NCBI RefSeq assembly: GCF_019904255.1
Contig: NZ_CP063203.1
Span: 2,180,001 to 2,244,000, forward strand
From: Marixanthomonas sp. SCSIO 43207
GTDB lineage: Bacteria > Bacteroidota > Bacteroidia > Flavobacteriales > Flavobacteriaceae
Length of the DNA stretch: 64,000 bases
Direction: 5' to 3'
Below the pieces are notes generated by a model, which did no database searches, was not told where the DNA came from, and was given only the letters and a program-made list of their open reading frames with translations. Position numbers and translations under genes: made by a program. Positions 24,636-34,046 of this stretch are shown one piece after another. Positions within the stretch are counted from its first letter, which is position 1; the number at the start of each line of letters is the position of its first letter.

Positions 24636-27098
24636 TTAAAACTTAGCTGTAAGTCTTACGTTGTACACTCTTGGCGATAAATAGTTAGGGATGGCGTATT
24701 GAACTTTAGTATACACATCACGCACAAACGTATTGGTTATTGAGTTTTGAACATCAAAAATGTTGAATATTTCGGCACCAAGTGTTAGTTCTTTAAAAGG
24801 CTTTAACCAACCTTTGTCTCTTAACTTGTCTTCATTTACAATAACATATGAAACTCCTAGATCGGCTCTTTTATAATCTGGTAAGCGTATTTGGTAGTCA
24901 TAGGGGTCTGCATAGCTAGGAGAGCCACCAGGTAAACCTGTGTTGTATACTAGGTTTAAATACATCTTTAAATCAGGAATAATTTTTACATAATCCTGAA
25001 ATAATACAGCAAATTTTAATCGTTGGTCGGTAGGTCTAAAAATATAACCACGATCATCAATATTTTCTTCGGTTTTCAAGTAACCAAAACTTACCCAACT
25101 TTCGGTACCCGGGACAAACTCCCCAGCCAAACGCGCATCCAATCCATAAGCATATGCGACAGCATTATTATTGGCTCTGTAACGTATACGAACATTTTCA
25201 AGAGTATATGGGTTTACATCGGTTAGTTGTTTGTAATAAATTTCAGAGTTTAAACGAAAAGGTCTTCCCCAAAGGTCAAAACTGTAATCATTGCCTAAAA
25301 CGACATGAACCGCTTGTTGAGCTTTTACACCCGGTCTTACAGTTCCTGTTGAATCTCGTAATTCTCTATAAAAGGGAGGTTGGTGATACAATCCACCAGA
25401 AAGGCGAAAGAGCATATCCATATCCCAATCTGGTTTTAAAGAAACTTGACCACGCGGACTAAAAACCGTTTGCGAGGTGCTTTCTATCCCGTCGCCGCTT
25501 ACATTCCAGTTATGAGCTCGTACTCCGGCATTTAACCAAAGATCATTAGATCCTAAAGTAGTTCTGCGGCTCCATTGTGCATATCCTGAAACACGATCTA
25601 TTTGTACATCGTTTGTTGCTCGTATAGTTGTATAAGGAACAATGGGGGATGTGTAAGGCTCATACGGTTGGTCGTTTGCAAAATCTCTTATGGGTGGTCT
25701 TATAGAAAATCCGGCAGAGTCAATAATTTCATATTCTTGTACGCGATCACGAATGTCTTCATGAGTATATTTTATACCATATTCAATTGTGTTTTCACCC
25801 ACTGTGGCAATACCTTTGTGTTCTACATTAAAAATTAAGGCATCTAGATCATTACGAGCGTGAGTTAATTGGCCGCCTATGCCTTCGGTAAATTCTACTT
25901 CACCTAAATCTTCATCACCAATACTAGTATTTACTTCGCCTAAGCGATATTCGGCTAAAATATCATAATATTCTTGTTCGGTTGTTTGATATGCAGATGC
26001 AATAAGTTTTGCTGTGTAATTTTCAGAAGCAACATAGGTTCCTTTTAAAGCTCCAAAATACGTTTTATAGCGATCTTCTTCTTGACCTTCGTAGAAAACA
26101 ACAAGTGCTCTAGGATCTGAAAGTGTTCCAAAATTTGTTTGTCTAGTTAATGGCTCATAATCATAACTATTGAGTGAGATATTTCCGAGGAATCCTAATT
26201 CAAACTTATTACTGAATTTATACGTTAAATACGTTTGTGCATCTGCAAATCGAGGTTTAAAGTTGGTTTCAGTTTGTTTGGCATCTACAAATAGGCTGTT
26301 GTCTCTATATCGCAGTCCAACAATACCGGTTAACCTTCCGTTATTTGAAATTCCTCCGGCTGAAACGCTAGCCCCTAACAAACTTAAATCTGCAGTAGCG
26401 CTAAAATCAGCAGGTCTTCTATAGGTGATATCAAGAACCGAAGAAAGTTTGTCTCCATATTTTGCTTGAAATCCTCCGGCAGAGAAATCTACATTGGCGG
26501 TTAAATCACTATTTACAAAGCTTAGTCCTTCTTGTTGGCCGCTTCGTATTAAAAATGGACGATACACTTCAATTTCATTTACATAAACCAAGTTTTCATC
26601 ATAGTTACCACCACGAACGGCATATTGTGTACTCAATGCATTATTGCTATTTACACCGGGAAGCGATTTTAGTAAATTTTCTACACCGGCATTGGCACCC
26701 GGTATTTTTCGTATTGCTTCAGGGCTAATGGTAGTAATTCCTTGTACGCGTTTACGTTCTCTTCCAGAAATTACTACTGTAGCAATTTGTTCAACATTGG
26801 TACTCATAACGGGATTAAGTTCATAATCTTCATTGGTGCCAAGGTTAAGTGATAATTGTACTTTTTTGTGACTTACGTGTGAAAAGGTAAGCGTTACATC
26901 TTGATTAGCCGGAATTTCTATTAAGTAATATCCATTAAAATCTGAAAGCGTCCCTTCGTTTTCATAGGATACGGAAGCACCAACAACGGGTTGGTTTTCT
27001 TCGTTTAGAATAACACCTTTAACAACGGCTTTTTGAGAAAATAATGCCGTAGAAATAAACAAAAGAACAAAGAGTAGGGGTAGTGATTTAGTTTTCAA
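24636..27098 (-). CDS. TonB-dependent receptor with carboxypeptidase-like domain
   Basis: This 820-residue outer-membrane receptor has a signal peptide, an N-terminal CarboxypepD_reg-like domain (KGVILNEENQPVVGASVSY, about 27-100), a plug (VISGRERKRVQGITTI; LPGVNSNNALSTQYAVRGGN) and a beta-barrel up to a C-terminal Phe (NVRLTAKF). It imports a substrate with energy from TonB-ExbBD. No SusD partner is present, so it is not a SusC-type glycan importer; metal or cofactor uptake or an envelope role is more likely. It follows an M23 peptidase gene with a 12-base gap, so the two are probably coexpressed. Confidence 0.92.
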   Translation of the reverse strand: MKTKSLPLLFVLLFISTALFSQKAVVKGVILNEENQPVVGASVSYENEGTLSDFNGYYLIEIPANQDVTLTFSHVSHKKVQLSLNLGTNEDYELNPVMSTNVEQIATVVISGRERKRVQGITTISPEAIRKIPGANAGVENLLKSLPGVNSNNALSTQYAVRGGNYDENLVYVNEIEVYRPFLIRSGQQEGLSFVNSDLTANVDFSAGGFQAKYGDKLSSVLDITYRRPADFSATADLSLLGASVSAGGISNNGRLTGIVGLRYRDNSLFVDAKQTETNFKPRFADAQTYLTYKFSNKFELGFLGNISLNSYDYEPLTRQTNFGTLSDPRALVVFYEGQEEDRYKTYFGALKGTYVASENYTAKLIASAYQTTEQEYYDILAEYRLGEVNTSIGDEDLGEVEFTEGIGGQLTHARNDLDALIFNVEHKGIATVGENTIEYGIKYTHEDIRDRVQEYEIIDSAGFSIRPPIRDFANDQPYEPYTSPIVPYTTIRATNDVQIDRVSGYAQWSRRTTLGSNDLWLNAGVRAHNWNVSGDGIESTSQTVFSPRGQVSLKPDWDMDMLFRLSGGLYHQPPFYRELRDSTGTVRPGVKAQQAVHVVLGNDYSFDLWGRPFRLNSEIYYKQLTDVNPYTLENVRIRYRANNNAVAYAYGLDARLAGEFVPGTESWVSFGYLKTEENIDDRGYIFRPTDQRLKFAVLFQDYVKIIPDLKMYLNLVYNTGLPGGSPSYADPYDYQIRLPDYKRADLGVSYVIVNEDKLRDKGWLKPFKELTLGAEIFNIFDVQNSITNTFVRDVYTKVQYAIPNYLSPRVYNVRLTAKF

Positions 27099-27110
27099 AA
27101 GCAGTGATTA

Positions 27111-28799
27111 TTATTGTTTTCTGAAAAAAGTTGCTTCAAATGTAGTACTATTTCCCACATTATCGGTAACAATTACTTTCAAATTATTTTCGGTTTCTGA
27201 AATGATATTATCATCAAAATTATACTTTATAACGTCTTTTTTGTAATCATATTCCATTAAAATGAATTTTCCGTTAATAGTTGCTCGGTATGAACTAATT
27301 CCGCTTAAATCATCATTAATAGAAAGTTCTAGTGTTTTATTGCTACTAATCCACTTGCCATCATCAAAATTTATAGGGTTAATAGTGGGCCCTGTGGTAT
27401 CACTTGCCAAAACATAGGTGCCAAACGTTCGGGTTTTTGCAGATAACTTGTCACCTTTTCTATAAGTTGTGTTGTAATAAGGTTTTCCGTAGTAATTTAA
27501 CCTTCCTATGTAAAGTTTGTCTTTATCTGTTGTTTTATAATTTGAAATATCTGCTGTAATAGTAATATTTTTATGAATAGGAATATGATCTTCGTGTAAA
27601 TGAAGCGTATCACCTTTTGTGTCAATTGCTAAGAAGGAATCTTCATACAAGCTATTAGCAGGGATGTACACACTGTATTTTCCTTTGGTAATTGATGTAG
27701 CTTGATTTGAATAGATATAATCGTCTGTTTTGTTTATTTGTTTTGGTGTGCTATTTTCACTTTTTTTGCCTTCAATAGGTATGACTATTGATGTTTTATT
27801 TCCTTCAAAATCTGTGATAGTAATAGTATAATTTGAGTTAAAGCCTTCTTGCACGTCTATATAGCCATCTGTATCTTCATTTTTTATGATACTTAAGGGG
27901 TTATTGGCTTCTCTAAAAAGTTTTTGAACCCGACTTCTATTTTTCATCCAATATTCATAATCAATATATCTATTGAGATAGCGAGTTTCTGCAAATGAAA
28001 ATTTCTCAAAATGGATATTGATTTTTTCGGTGCCGTTGTAGTTGGTTTTAATTTGATACACACCATTTTTATTGGAAGCTCCGTCCAATTGATCATTGGT
28101 AGATACTCCAAATCCTATTTTTCCAAAAGCCTGTACGTTTTCAGCTTTATAATTTCCATCTTTTTGTAAAATTAATCGAAGTTTTACAGGGTTTTGATCA
28201 TTATTTACTTGTGCGTCTTCACCTATAGGATAGGCAATAACACTGCTTACTAAAGGTCTTTTTGAATCTGGAACATTAATACCAAAAAGCAATGGATTCA
28301 TAGGGCGTGATGCAGCGTCTCGTATTTCAAAATGTAAATGAGGACCACCGCTCCCGCCTGTATTGCCAGTATAAGCAATTAAATCACCTTTATTAACTTT
28401 CAGGTCTGCTGCATTAGGAAATAGTTCAATTTCAAACTCCTCCTTATTGTATTGTCTCTCTTTTACATATTCTGCAATTGCACCTGCATAATTGTCTAAA
28501 TGAGCATAAACAGTGCTGTATCCATTAGGGTGTTTTATGTATAACGCTTTTCCATATCCATAATGCGAAACTTTAATTCGGCTTACGTATCCATCTGCTG
28601 GAGCATATACCGGAAGCCCGGTTCGTTGTTGGGTTTTGATGTCTAGACCACTATGAAAGTGATTGCTTCTTAGTTCACCAAAACTACCTGATAGTATCAT
28701 GGAGATATCAAGCGGATTGCTAAAATAGTTTTCAGGAATCGATTTTTGCCCAAAAGCGGAAATGCTCGCTAATAAAAAGCATAATAAAAATTTATTCAT
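27111..28799 (-). CDS. M23 family metallopeptidase
   Basis: This 562-residue secreted protein has a signal peptide (FLLCFLLASISAFGQ) and an N-terminal M23 (LytM-type) domain with zinc ligands H49 and D53 in HFHSGLDIK, H100 in VYAHLD, and H154/H156 in GPHLHFE. A long C-terminal beta-rich region (about 170-562) carries DDLSGISSY and VTDNVGNSTTFEATF, resembling Ig-like repeats. M23 enzymes cleave peptidoglycan cross-links, and all the metal-binding residues are present. The gene leads a two-gene unit with a TonB-dependent receptor. Confidence 0.92.
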   Translation of the reverse strand: MNKFLLCFLLASISAFGQKSIPENYFSNPLDISMILSGSFGELRSNHFHSGLDIKTQQRTGLPVYAPADGYVSRIKVSHYGYGKALYIKHPNGYSTVYAHLDNYAGAIAEYVKERQYNKEEFEIELFPNAADLKVNKGDLIAYTGNTGGSGGPHLHFEIRDAASRPMNPLLFGINVPDSKRPLVSSVIAYPIGEDAQVNNDQNPVKLRLILQKDGNYKAENVQAFGKIGFGVSTNDQLDGASNKNGVYQIKTNYNGTEKINIHFEKFSFAETRYLNRYIDYEYWMKNRSRVQKLFREANNPLSIIKNEDTDGYIDVQEGFNSNYTITITDFEGNKTSIVIPIEGKKSENSTPKQINKTDDYIYSNQATSITKGKYSVYIPANSLYEDSFLAIDTKGDTLHLHEDHIPIHKNITITADISNYKTTDKDKLYIGRLNYYGKPYYNTTYRKGDKLSAKTRTFGTYVLASDTTGPTINPINFDDGKWISSNKTLELSINDDLSGISSYRATINGKFILMEYDYKKDVIKYNFDDNIISETENNLKVIVTDNVGNSTTFEATFFRKQ

Positions 28800-28892
28800 A
28801 GTTGTAAAAATACTAATATGCTTATTTAAAAAAGGGAGTAAGAGAAATTTATTGTGTAATAATTCAATATTACAAAAAATTAAAGAAAACTG

Positions 28893-28923
28893 TTGTCTTA
28901 TTGAAACGTGAATGTTAACTTTG
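28893..28923 (+). promoter_or_regulatory. Promoter of the coiled-coil / zapA / RNA / rny unit
   Basis: A TTG at 28893-28895 and TAACTTTG at 28916-28923 match the Bacteroidota -33/-7 elements with 20 bases between them. Transcription would begin near 28930, about 20 bases before the ATG at 28950, which supports that start over the in-frame TTG at 28935. Confidence 0.75.
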
Positions 28924-28949
28924 TGTAAGAAGTATTGAAAAAATTTTTA

Positions 28950-29240
28950 ATGAGCAACCTTTCAGAAACTGTTGATTCTCTTGAAAATAGAATTAGTAAG
29001 TTACTGCATCGATATGAAAAACTGAAGCACGTTAACGCTAATCTAGAAGAAGAACTAAATAATTTACGTTCACAAAAAGAAGAATCTGACAACGAAGTTG
29101 AAATGCTTAAAGAAAAGTGCAACTCATTGAAAATGGCAAATTCAATGCTTGGCAGCGACCAACATAAAAGAGATACAAAGCTCAAGATAAATGCTTTAGT
29201 TCGGGAAATAGACCAATGTATAAGTCAACTTTCTGAATAA
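28950..29240 (+). CDS. Coiled-coil protein upstream of zapA
   Basis: This 96-residue protein is almost entirely one coiled coil (residues 3-75: heptad pattern in SETVDSLENRISKLLHRYEK), with no membrane span. I start at ATG 28950 (MSNLSETV) because the promoter sits just upstream; an in-frame TTG at 28935 is less likely. It lies 14 bases before zapA, and by position and coiled-coil form it resembles the small ZapB-type division proteins, but sequence similarity to ZapB cannot be claimed here. Confidence 0.8.
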   Translation: MSNLSETVDSLENRISKLLHRYEKLKHVNANLEEELNNLRSQKEESDNEVEMLKEKCNSLKMANSMLGSDQHKRDTKLKINALVREIDQCISQLSE

Positions 29241-29254
29241 AAGAAAAAAATAAT

Positions 29255-29545
29255 ATGTCAGACCAACTTAAAATAAAGCTTTCTATTGCAGATCGTGTAT
29301 ACCCGTTGACAATTAATCCTTCCCAAGAAGAAGGGCTTCGGTTAGCCACAAAAAAAATAGAAGAAATGATTAAGCGGTTTGAAAAAAATTATGCTGTACG
29401 AGACAAGCAAGATGTATTAGCTATGTGTGCATTACAATTTGCAGCTCAAGTAGAGCAAAAACAGATTGATAAAACAAATGACAAGCAGGAAATGGAAGAA
29501 AAGCTAGAAGCTTTAAACCAATTACTGCACGAGCACTTGTCATAA
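29255..29545 (+). CDS. zapA: Cell division protein ZapA
   Basis: This 96-residue protein starts with the ZapA fold (LKIKLSIADRVYPLTINPSQEEGLRLATKKI) and ends in a long coiled coil. ZapA binds FtsZ filaments and promotes bundling at the division ring. Size and the E-E-GLR-A motif fit the family. The gene directly precedes a structured RNA and RNase Y. In E. coli the 6S RNA gene ssrS also lies next to zapA, which makes the downstream RNA identity more plausible. Confidence 0.9.
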   Translation: MSDQLKIKLSIADRVYPLTINPSQEEGLRLATKKIEEMIKRFEKNYAVRDKQDVLAMCALQFAAQVEQKQIDKTNDKQEMEEKLEALNQLLHEHLS

Positions 29546-29570
29546 CGTTCTTTACATAACAAAGGTTACT

Positions 29571-29735
29571 GCCTGCATTAATATCTTTTTGGTAAACTCA
29601 ACACAAATTCCGATAAGAAGGGTGAGTTTAAGCTGTTAAAACGAGCCGCCATCGAGCGGATGTTTGACCAGTTTGTTAGCCCTAAACTTTACTTATTAGG
29701 AGTTTATTCAAAACACATTAGTGCAGGCTTTTTTT
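29571..29735 (+). ncRNA. ssrS: Structured RNA between zapA and rny, candidate 6S RNA
   Basis: GCCTGCATTAAT (29571-29582) can pair with ATTAGTGCAGGC (29717-29728) as a 12-pair closing stem with one G-U, directly followed by a run of seven T (29729-29735). Inside lie three hairpins: TAAACTCA/TGAGTTTA (29593-29600 with 29623-29630), a central arm containing CCGC/GCGG (29646-29649 with 29656-29659) and AAAC/GTTT, and TAAACT/AGTTTA near 29682-29706. No reading frame explains the sequence. The zapA context is that of 6S RNA, which binds RNA polymerase. The multibranched drawing is not the simple rod of E. coli 6S, so the structure is firm but the identity is moderate. Confidence 0.7.
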
Positions 29736-29754
29736 ATATATAAAGTTTATAATT

Positions 29755-31320
29755 ATGGACAATATGGTTACCCTATTAATTGTTGGGATTGTCGCTTTAG
29801 CATTAGGCTTTTTAATAGCCAAATTGATAGAGCGAAACAACTCATCCCAGCTTATAATGTCAGCAAAAAAAGATGCTGCTTCTATTATAAAAGAAGCAAA
29901 AACTGAAGCTGAAGCAATAAAAAAAGATAAAATACTTCAGGCAAAAGAAAAGTTTATTGAACTAAAATCTGAACACGAAAAAGTGATCAATAAACGTGAA
30001 AAAAAGATGTCTGAAGCTGAAAAGCGTACAAAAGACAAAGAGTCTCAAGTATCAAGTGAATTAGCAAAAACCAAAAAGCTAAACGCACAAATAGAAGGAA
30101 AACAAAAGGAATACGATGAGCGTCTAGAATTTTTGGACAAAAGACAAGCTGAAGTAGAAAAATTACACAAAAGCCAAATAGAACAGCTAGAAGTAATTTC
30201 ATCACTCTCTGCAGATGAAGCAAAAGCACAACTAGTTGAAAGCCTCAAAGACGAAGCAAAAACCGATGCTATGGCTTACGTGCAATCTTCAATTGAAGAA
30301 GCCAAGATGACCGCTCAACAAGAGGCCAAAAAAATTATTATTAATACAATTCAACGCATAGGTACCGAAGAAGCCATTGATAATTGTGTGTCTGTTTTTA
30401 ACCTAGAAAGCGACGATGTAAAAGGTAGAATTATTGGTCGTGAAGGTAGAAACATTCGTGCCTTAGAAGCAGCCACAGGAGTAGAAATTATAGTAGATGA
30501 TACCCCAGAAGCTATTATATTATCTTGCTTTGATTCTGTACGAAGAGAAGTAGCTAGACTTTCATTGCATAAACTGGTTACAGACGGTCGTATACACCCA
30601 GCTCGTATTGAAGAGATTGTTAAAAAAACATCTAAGCAAATAGAAGATGAAATTCTTGAGGTAGGTAAGCGTACGGTTATCGATCTTGGTATTCACGGTT
30701 TGAGCCCTGAATTGATTAAAGCTGTAGGTAGAATGAGATACCGTTCTTCATATGGTCAAAATTTATTACATCACTCACGCGAAGTAGCCAGATTGTGCGG
30801 TGTAATGGCTTCTGAATTAGGACTGAATCCAAAACTTGCCAAACGCGCCGGATTATTACACGATATTGGTAAAGTACCCGAAACCGAAACTGAAGTACCT
30901 CACGCTATTTTAGGAATGCAATGGGCTGAAAAATATGGAGAAAAACCTGAAGTATGTAATGCAATTGGTGCTCACCACGATGAAATTGAAATGACAAGTC
31001 TTTTATCACCAATAGTACAAGTTTGTGATGCTATAAGTGGTGCTCGTCCAGGAGCACGCCGTCAAGTTTTAGATAGTTATATTCAACGATTGAAAGATCT
31101 AGAGGATATTGCTTTTGGCTTCAATGGTGTTAATAAAGCCTATGCTATTCAAGCAGGACGTGAATTGCGTGTTATGGTAGAAAGTGAAAAAGTAAGCGAT
31201 GACAAAGCAGCACAACTTTCTTTTGAAATTTCTCAAAAAATACAAACAGATATGACCTATCCTGGTCAAGTAAAAGTTACGGTAATACGCGAAACAAGAG
31301 CTGTTAATGTAGCTAAATAA
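29755..31320 (+). CDS. rny: Ribonuclease Y
   Basis: This 521-residue protein has an N-terminal membrane anchor (about 3-24), a long basic/acidic coiled coil (to about 160), a KH domain with [19 protein letters not shown] (about 224-242) and an HD phosphohydrolase domain with [12 protein letters not shown]. RNase Y is an endoribonuclease that initiates mRNA decay at the membrane. Length and order are typical. It is the last gene of the coiled-coil/zapA/RNA unit and ends in a strong hairpin. Confidence 0.95.
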   Translation: MDNMVTLLIVGIVALALGFLIAKLIERNNSSQLIMSAKKDAASIIKEAKTEAEAIKKDKILQAKEKFIELKSEHEKVINKREKKMSEAEKRTKDKESQVSSELAKTKKLNAQIEGKQKEYDERLEFLDKRQAEVEKLHKSQIEQLEVISSLSADEAKAQLVESLKDEAKTDAMAYVQSSIEEAKMTAQQEAKKIIINTIQRIGTEEAIDNCVSVFNLESDDVKGRIIGREGRNIRALEAATGVEIIVDDTPEAIILSCFDSVRREVARLSLHKLVTDGRIHPARIEEIVKKTSKQIEDEILEVGKRTVIDLGIHGLSPELIKAVGRMRYRSSYGQNLLHHSREVARLCGVMASELGLNPKLAKRAGLLHDIGKVPETETEVPHAILGMQWAEKYGEKPEVCNAIGAHHDEIEMTSLLSPIVQVCDAISGARPGARRQVLDSYIQRLKDLEDIAFGFNGVNKAYAIQAGRELRVMVESEKVSDDKAAQLSFEISQKIQTDMTYPGQVKVTVIRETRAVNVAK

Positions 31321-31336
31321 ATAATTGTTAATCCAT

Positions 31337-31368
31337 AAAAAAGGCGCTGAATTTTCAGCGCCTTTTTT
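31337..31368. terminator. Bidirectional terminator after rny
   Basis: AGGCGCTGA (31342-31350) pairs with TCAGCGCCT (31355-31363) around ATTT, with an A-run before and a T-run after. It serves rny and the convergent aldo/keto reductase gene. Confidence 0.92.
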
Positions 31369-31387
31369 GTTTAGCTTGACCTAATGA

Positions 31388-32335
31388 TTAATCATTGTAA
31401 ATATTTTCATATCCTTTTTCTGGATTTTCAAAAAATTTACCGGTGATAAAACGGTAATTTTTATTTAATCCGGCAATTTTTTTCATATCATCTTCATCAA
31501 GTTCTACAGCTGCTGCTTTAAAGTTATCTTTAATGTGTTCCTTACTAGCAGATTTTGGAATGGTTGCAATATCTCTCTGTGTGTGCCAATTGATAAGTAC
31601 TTGAGCTGCTGAAGCACCTTGCTTTTTGGCAATTTCATTAATCTCATCAATTTCCATTAAATTGGGTTCATCTTCACCTTTCATAGCGGCACTTCTATCA
31701 CCTGATCCTAATGGAGAATAAGCTGTCATCAATATATTTTCTTTTTTACAAAACTCAACCAAATCATTTTGTTGTAAGTAAGGATGCATTTCTACTTGAT
31801 TCATTTCAGGTTTAATTTCAGCAGAATTTATTAAATCTTTCAATTTTTCTTTACTGAAATTTGAAACACCAATATGCTTAGTATGGCCGGTTCTTTTTGC
31901 TTCTTCCATTTGTTTCCACGTAGTGCTTATAGGTGCTTCTTCAGGAGTTAAATAATCTGATGATTTTTCAGGAAAACCTACTCCCGGTTTAAACGCTACA
32001 GGCCAATGAATCAAATATAAATCTAAATAATCAAGTTTGAGTTTTTTTAATGTGTCTTCAATTGCCGGAATTACATAGCCTTCTTGGTGGGCATCATTCC
32101 AAAGCTTTGAGGTAACAAAAACATCTTCTCGTAAAATATTTCCTTCAGCAAAAACTTCAGAAAGTGCTTCGCCTATTACTTCTTCATTTCCATAAACGGC
32201 TGCTGTATCTATGTGTCTGTATCCGGCATAAAGTGCTTCTTTTACAGCGTTTTTTACATCGTTTCCTGTGGCTTTCCACGTTCCTAGTCCTATGGCGTGC
32301 ATAGTGTCGCCATTATCAAATGTTAGTTTTTTCAT
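31388..32335 (-). CDS. Aldo/keto reductase
   Basis: This 315-residue NAD(P)H-dependent oxidoreductase has the family's catalytic tetrad D43, Y48 (DTAAVYGNEE), K77 (VTSKLWND) and H110 (LYLIHWP), and the cofactor-binding C-terminus IPKSASKEHIKDN. It would reduce aldehydes or ketones to alcohols; the natural substrate cannot be read from the sequence. It stands alone between rny and xerD. A 9-base inverted repeat covers its start region (32335-32359). Confidence 0.93.
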   Translation of the reverse strand: MKKLTFDNGDTMHAIGLGTWKATGNDVKNAVKEALYAGYRHIDTAAVYGNEEVIGEALSEVFAEGNILREDVFVTSKLWNDAHQEGYVIPAIEDTLKKLKLDYLDLYLIHWPVAFKPGVGFPEKSSDYLTPEEAPISTTWKQMEEAKRTGHTKHIGVSNFSKEKLKDLINSAEIKPEMNQVEMHPYLQQNDLVEFCKKENILMTAYSPLGSGDRSAAMKGEDEPNLMEIDEINEIAKKQGASAAQVLINWHTQRDIATIPKSASKEHIKDNFKAAAVELDEDDMKKIAGLNKNYRFITGKFFENPEKGYENIYND

Positions 32336-32359
32336 ATCTTAAATTTTTGTTTTAAGATA
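32335..32359. promoter_or_regulatory. Inverted repeat at the aldo/keto reductase start
   Basis: TATCTTAAA (32335-32343) and TTTAAGATA (32351-32359) are perfect complements separated by 7 bases. In the minus-strand transcript the hairpin would sit immediately before the ATG and cover the ribosome-binding region; as DNA it may instead be an operator. Confidence 0.45.
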
Positions 32360-32413
32360 CAAAACCGTTGTTTTTTCTGAAAAGACTTACTTGTTTTTAG
32401 CGTTTTTTTAACC

Positions 32414-33310
32414 CTATTTCCGTGGATGAAATTTGTGTATTACTTCTGCCAGATGTGATGCATCTACGTGTGTATAAATTTCAGTAGTAGTAATGCTTTC
32501 ATGACCAAGCATTTGTTGAATAGAACGCAAATCTGCACCATTTTCTAGTAAATGTGTCGCAAAAGAATGCCTAAATGTATGCGGACTTATCTTTTTAGAA
32601 ATTCCTGCTTTTTCAGCCAATTGCTTTACAATTGTAAAAATCATAGCTCGAGTTAATGGATTGCCTCTTCTGTTTAAAAATAAGGTGTCTTTTGCCTTGG
32701 GTTGAATTGAAATATGATTGCGTACTTCGTTTTTATAAATGTTTATAAACTTAATCGTATTACCGCCAATAGGAACAAAACGTTCTTTATCACCTTTACC
32801 TGAAACTTTTATAAAGCCTTCTTCAAAAAACAAATCTGAAAGTTGTAAGGATGTCAATTCGGAAACGCGCAAACCACAAGCGTATAGGGTTTCAATTATT
32901 GCTCTGTTACGTTCTCCTTGCGGATGTCCCAAATCTATAGCTTGAATAAGGGTATCTATTTCTTCTGTAGAAAGTGTATCGGGTAATTTTCTGGCAATTT
33001 TTGGGCTTTCTATTAACTCCATAGGATTGGTTTCTCTATATTCTTCAAAAACCAAATAATTAAAAAACCCTCGTAATCCTGAAATGATTCTACTTTGCGA
33101 TTGAGGCTGCATTTCTTTTGCAATAGTATAAATAAATTGCTGTACAGTCTCTTCTGAAATGGTAATGGGTGTTTTTTGTATAGATGCTGCATCAATCCAC
33201 TTTATAAGCTTCTCTAGGTCTAATGAGTAATTTTTTATGGTATTTTGAGAAAGACCTCGTTCAATGCGTAAATAGTTTTTATAATCTTCTAGAGCTTGTT
33301 GCCATTTCAT
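32414..33310 (-). CDS. xerD: Site-specific tyrosine recombinase XerD
   Basis: This 298-residue tyrosine recombinase has an N-terminal SAM-like core-binding domain (about 3-90) and a catalytic domain with R148 (CGLRVSEL), K172 (SGKGDKER), H244 and R247 (HTFRHSFATHLLENG), H270 (LGHES) and Y279 (IYTHV). Size and motifs match XerD, which with XerC resolves chromosome dimers at dif under FtsK control. No att sites or phage genes are near, so it is housekeeping and not a mobile-element integrase. Confidence 0.92.
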   Translation of the reverse strand: MKWQQALEDYKNYLRIERGLSQNTIKNYSLDLEKLIKWIDAASIQKTPITISEETVQQFIYTIAKEMQPQSQSRIISGLRGFFNYLVFEEYRETNPMELIESPKIARKLPDTLSTEEIDTLIQAIDLGHPQGERNRAIIETLYACGLRVSELTSLQLSDLFFEEGFIKVSGKGDKERFVPIGGNTIKFINIYKNEVRNHISIQPKAKDTLFLNRRGNPLTRAMIFTIVKQLAEKAGISKKISPHTFRHSFATHLLENGADLRSIQQMLGHESITTTEIYTHVDASHLAEVIHKFHPRK

Positions 33311-33405
33311 ACCGCTATATTACTAAATAATCATCTATTTGAAAATAATTATATGTGTAACACGTTATTTGTATATTTATAAACCTAACTTAAAAATAAA
33401 TAACT

Positions 33406-33960
33406 ATGAAAAAATTAATTTTAGGAATTTTAACCGTATTTACCATTACAGCAACACAAGCTCAAGGTCTAGACTTAGGTATTAAGGCCGGTGTAAACTT
33501 TGCAACTTTAAATGATGCAACAAACCTAGACAATAGAACTGGATTTGTAGCAGGAGCATTTGTGGGAGCAAAACTAAGTGATAATGTAGGTATTCAAGCA
33601 GACTTGCTGTATTCACAACAAGGAGCTGAGTTTGAAGGTAAAGAATTTGATTTAAATTATGTAAATGTTCCTGTAGTAGCAAAGTTTTTTGTTTTTAAAG
33701 GCTTACATATACACGCAGGACCTCAATTTGGTTTCAAAATAGATGATAATACACAGTCTTTATTTGGTGAACTTTTTAATGATGCAGCTGTAAAAGACTT
33801 TGATTTATCTGGAGTAGCCGGTATAGGTTATGATTTACCTTTGGGTATTAGAATTGAAGGAAGATACAATTTTGGCCTTTCAGATGTAGGTGAAGAAGAT
33901 GAATTTGAATTTGGTAAAAACAGTGTTTACACGTTGTCAATTGGTTACAGTTTCCTTTAA
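33406..33960 (+). CDS. Small outer-membrane beta-barrel protein (first of three)
   Basis: This 184-residue protein has a signal peptide (LILGILTVFTITATQA) and a porin-family beta-barrel pattern (LDLGIKAGVNFATLNDA; GAFVGAKLSDNVGIQADLLY; HIHAGPQFGFKIDD) ending with an aromatic/hydrophobic C-terminus (YTLSIGYSFL). It resembles OmpW/OmpX-type eight-stranded barrels. Two further barrels follow on the same strand with independent leaders. Function unknown; such proteins often change with envelope stress. Confidence 0.88.
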   Translation: MKKLILGILTVFTITATQAQGLDLGIKAGVNFATLNDATNLDNRTGFVAGAFVGAKLSDNVGIQADLLYSQQGAEFEGKEFDLNYVNVPVVAKFFVFKGLHIHAGPQFGFKIDDNTQSLFGELFNDAAVKDFDLSGVAGIGYDLPLGIRIEGRYNFGLSDVGEEDEFEFGKNSVYTLSIGYSFL

Positions 33961-34005
33961 GAATCTTTAATAAAAGCTTATCTATTCATTAATACTTTTT
34001 TTGTA

Positions 34006-34034
34006 GTCCTAAATTTAGATTTGTCCTAAATTTA
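34006..34034 (+). repeat. 12-base direct repeat upstream of the second barrel gene
   Basis: GTCCTAAATTTA occurs at 34006-34017 and again at 34023-34034, a period of 17 bases. The -7-like TAGATTTG (34016-34023) lies between and overlaps both copies. A related CCTAAATTT occurs at 34745 before the third barrel gene, so it may be a shared regulatory site. Confidence 0.45.
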
Positions 34035-34046
34035 AAAATTAAGACT

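Noticed and set aside
32414-33310. Tyrosine recombinase as a sign of an integrated element
   Set aside because: Sequence, length and lack of flanking att or cargo genes fit housekeeping XerD.
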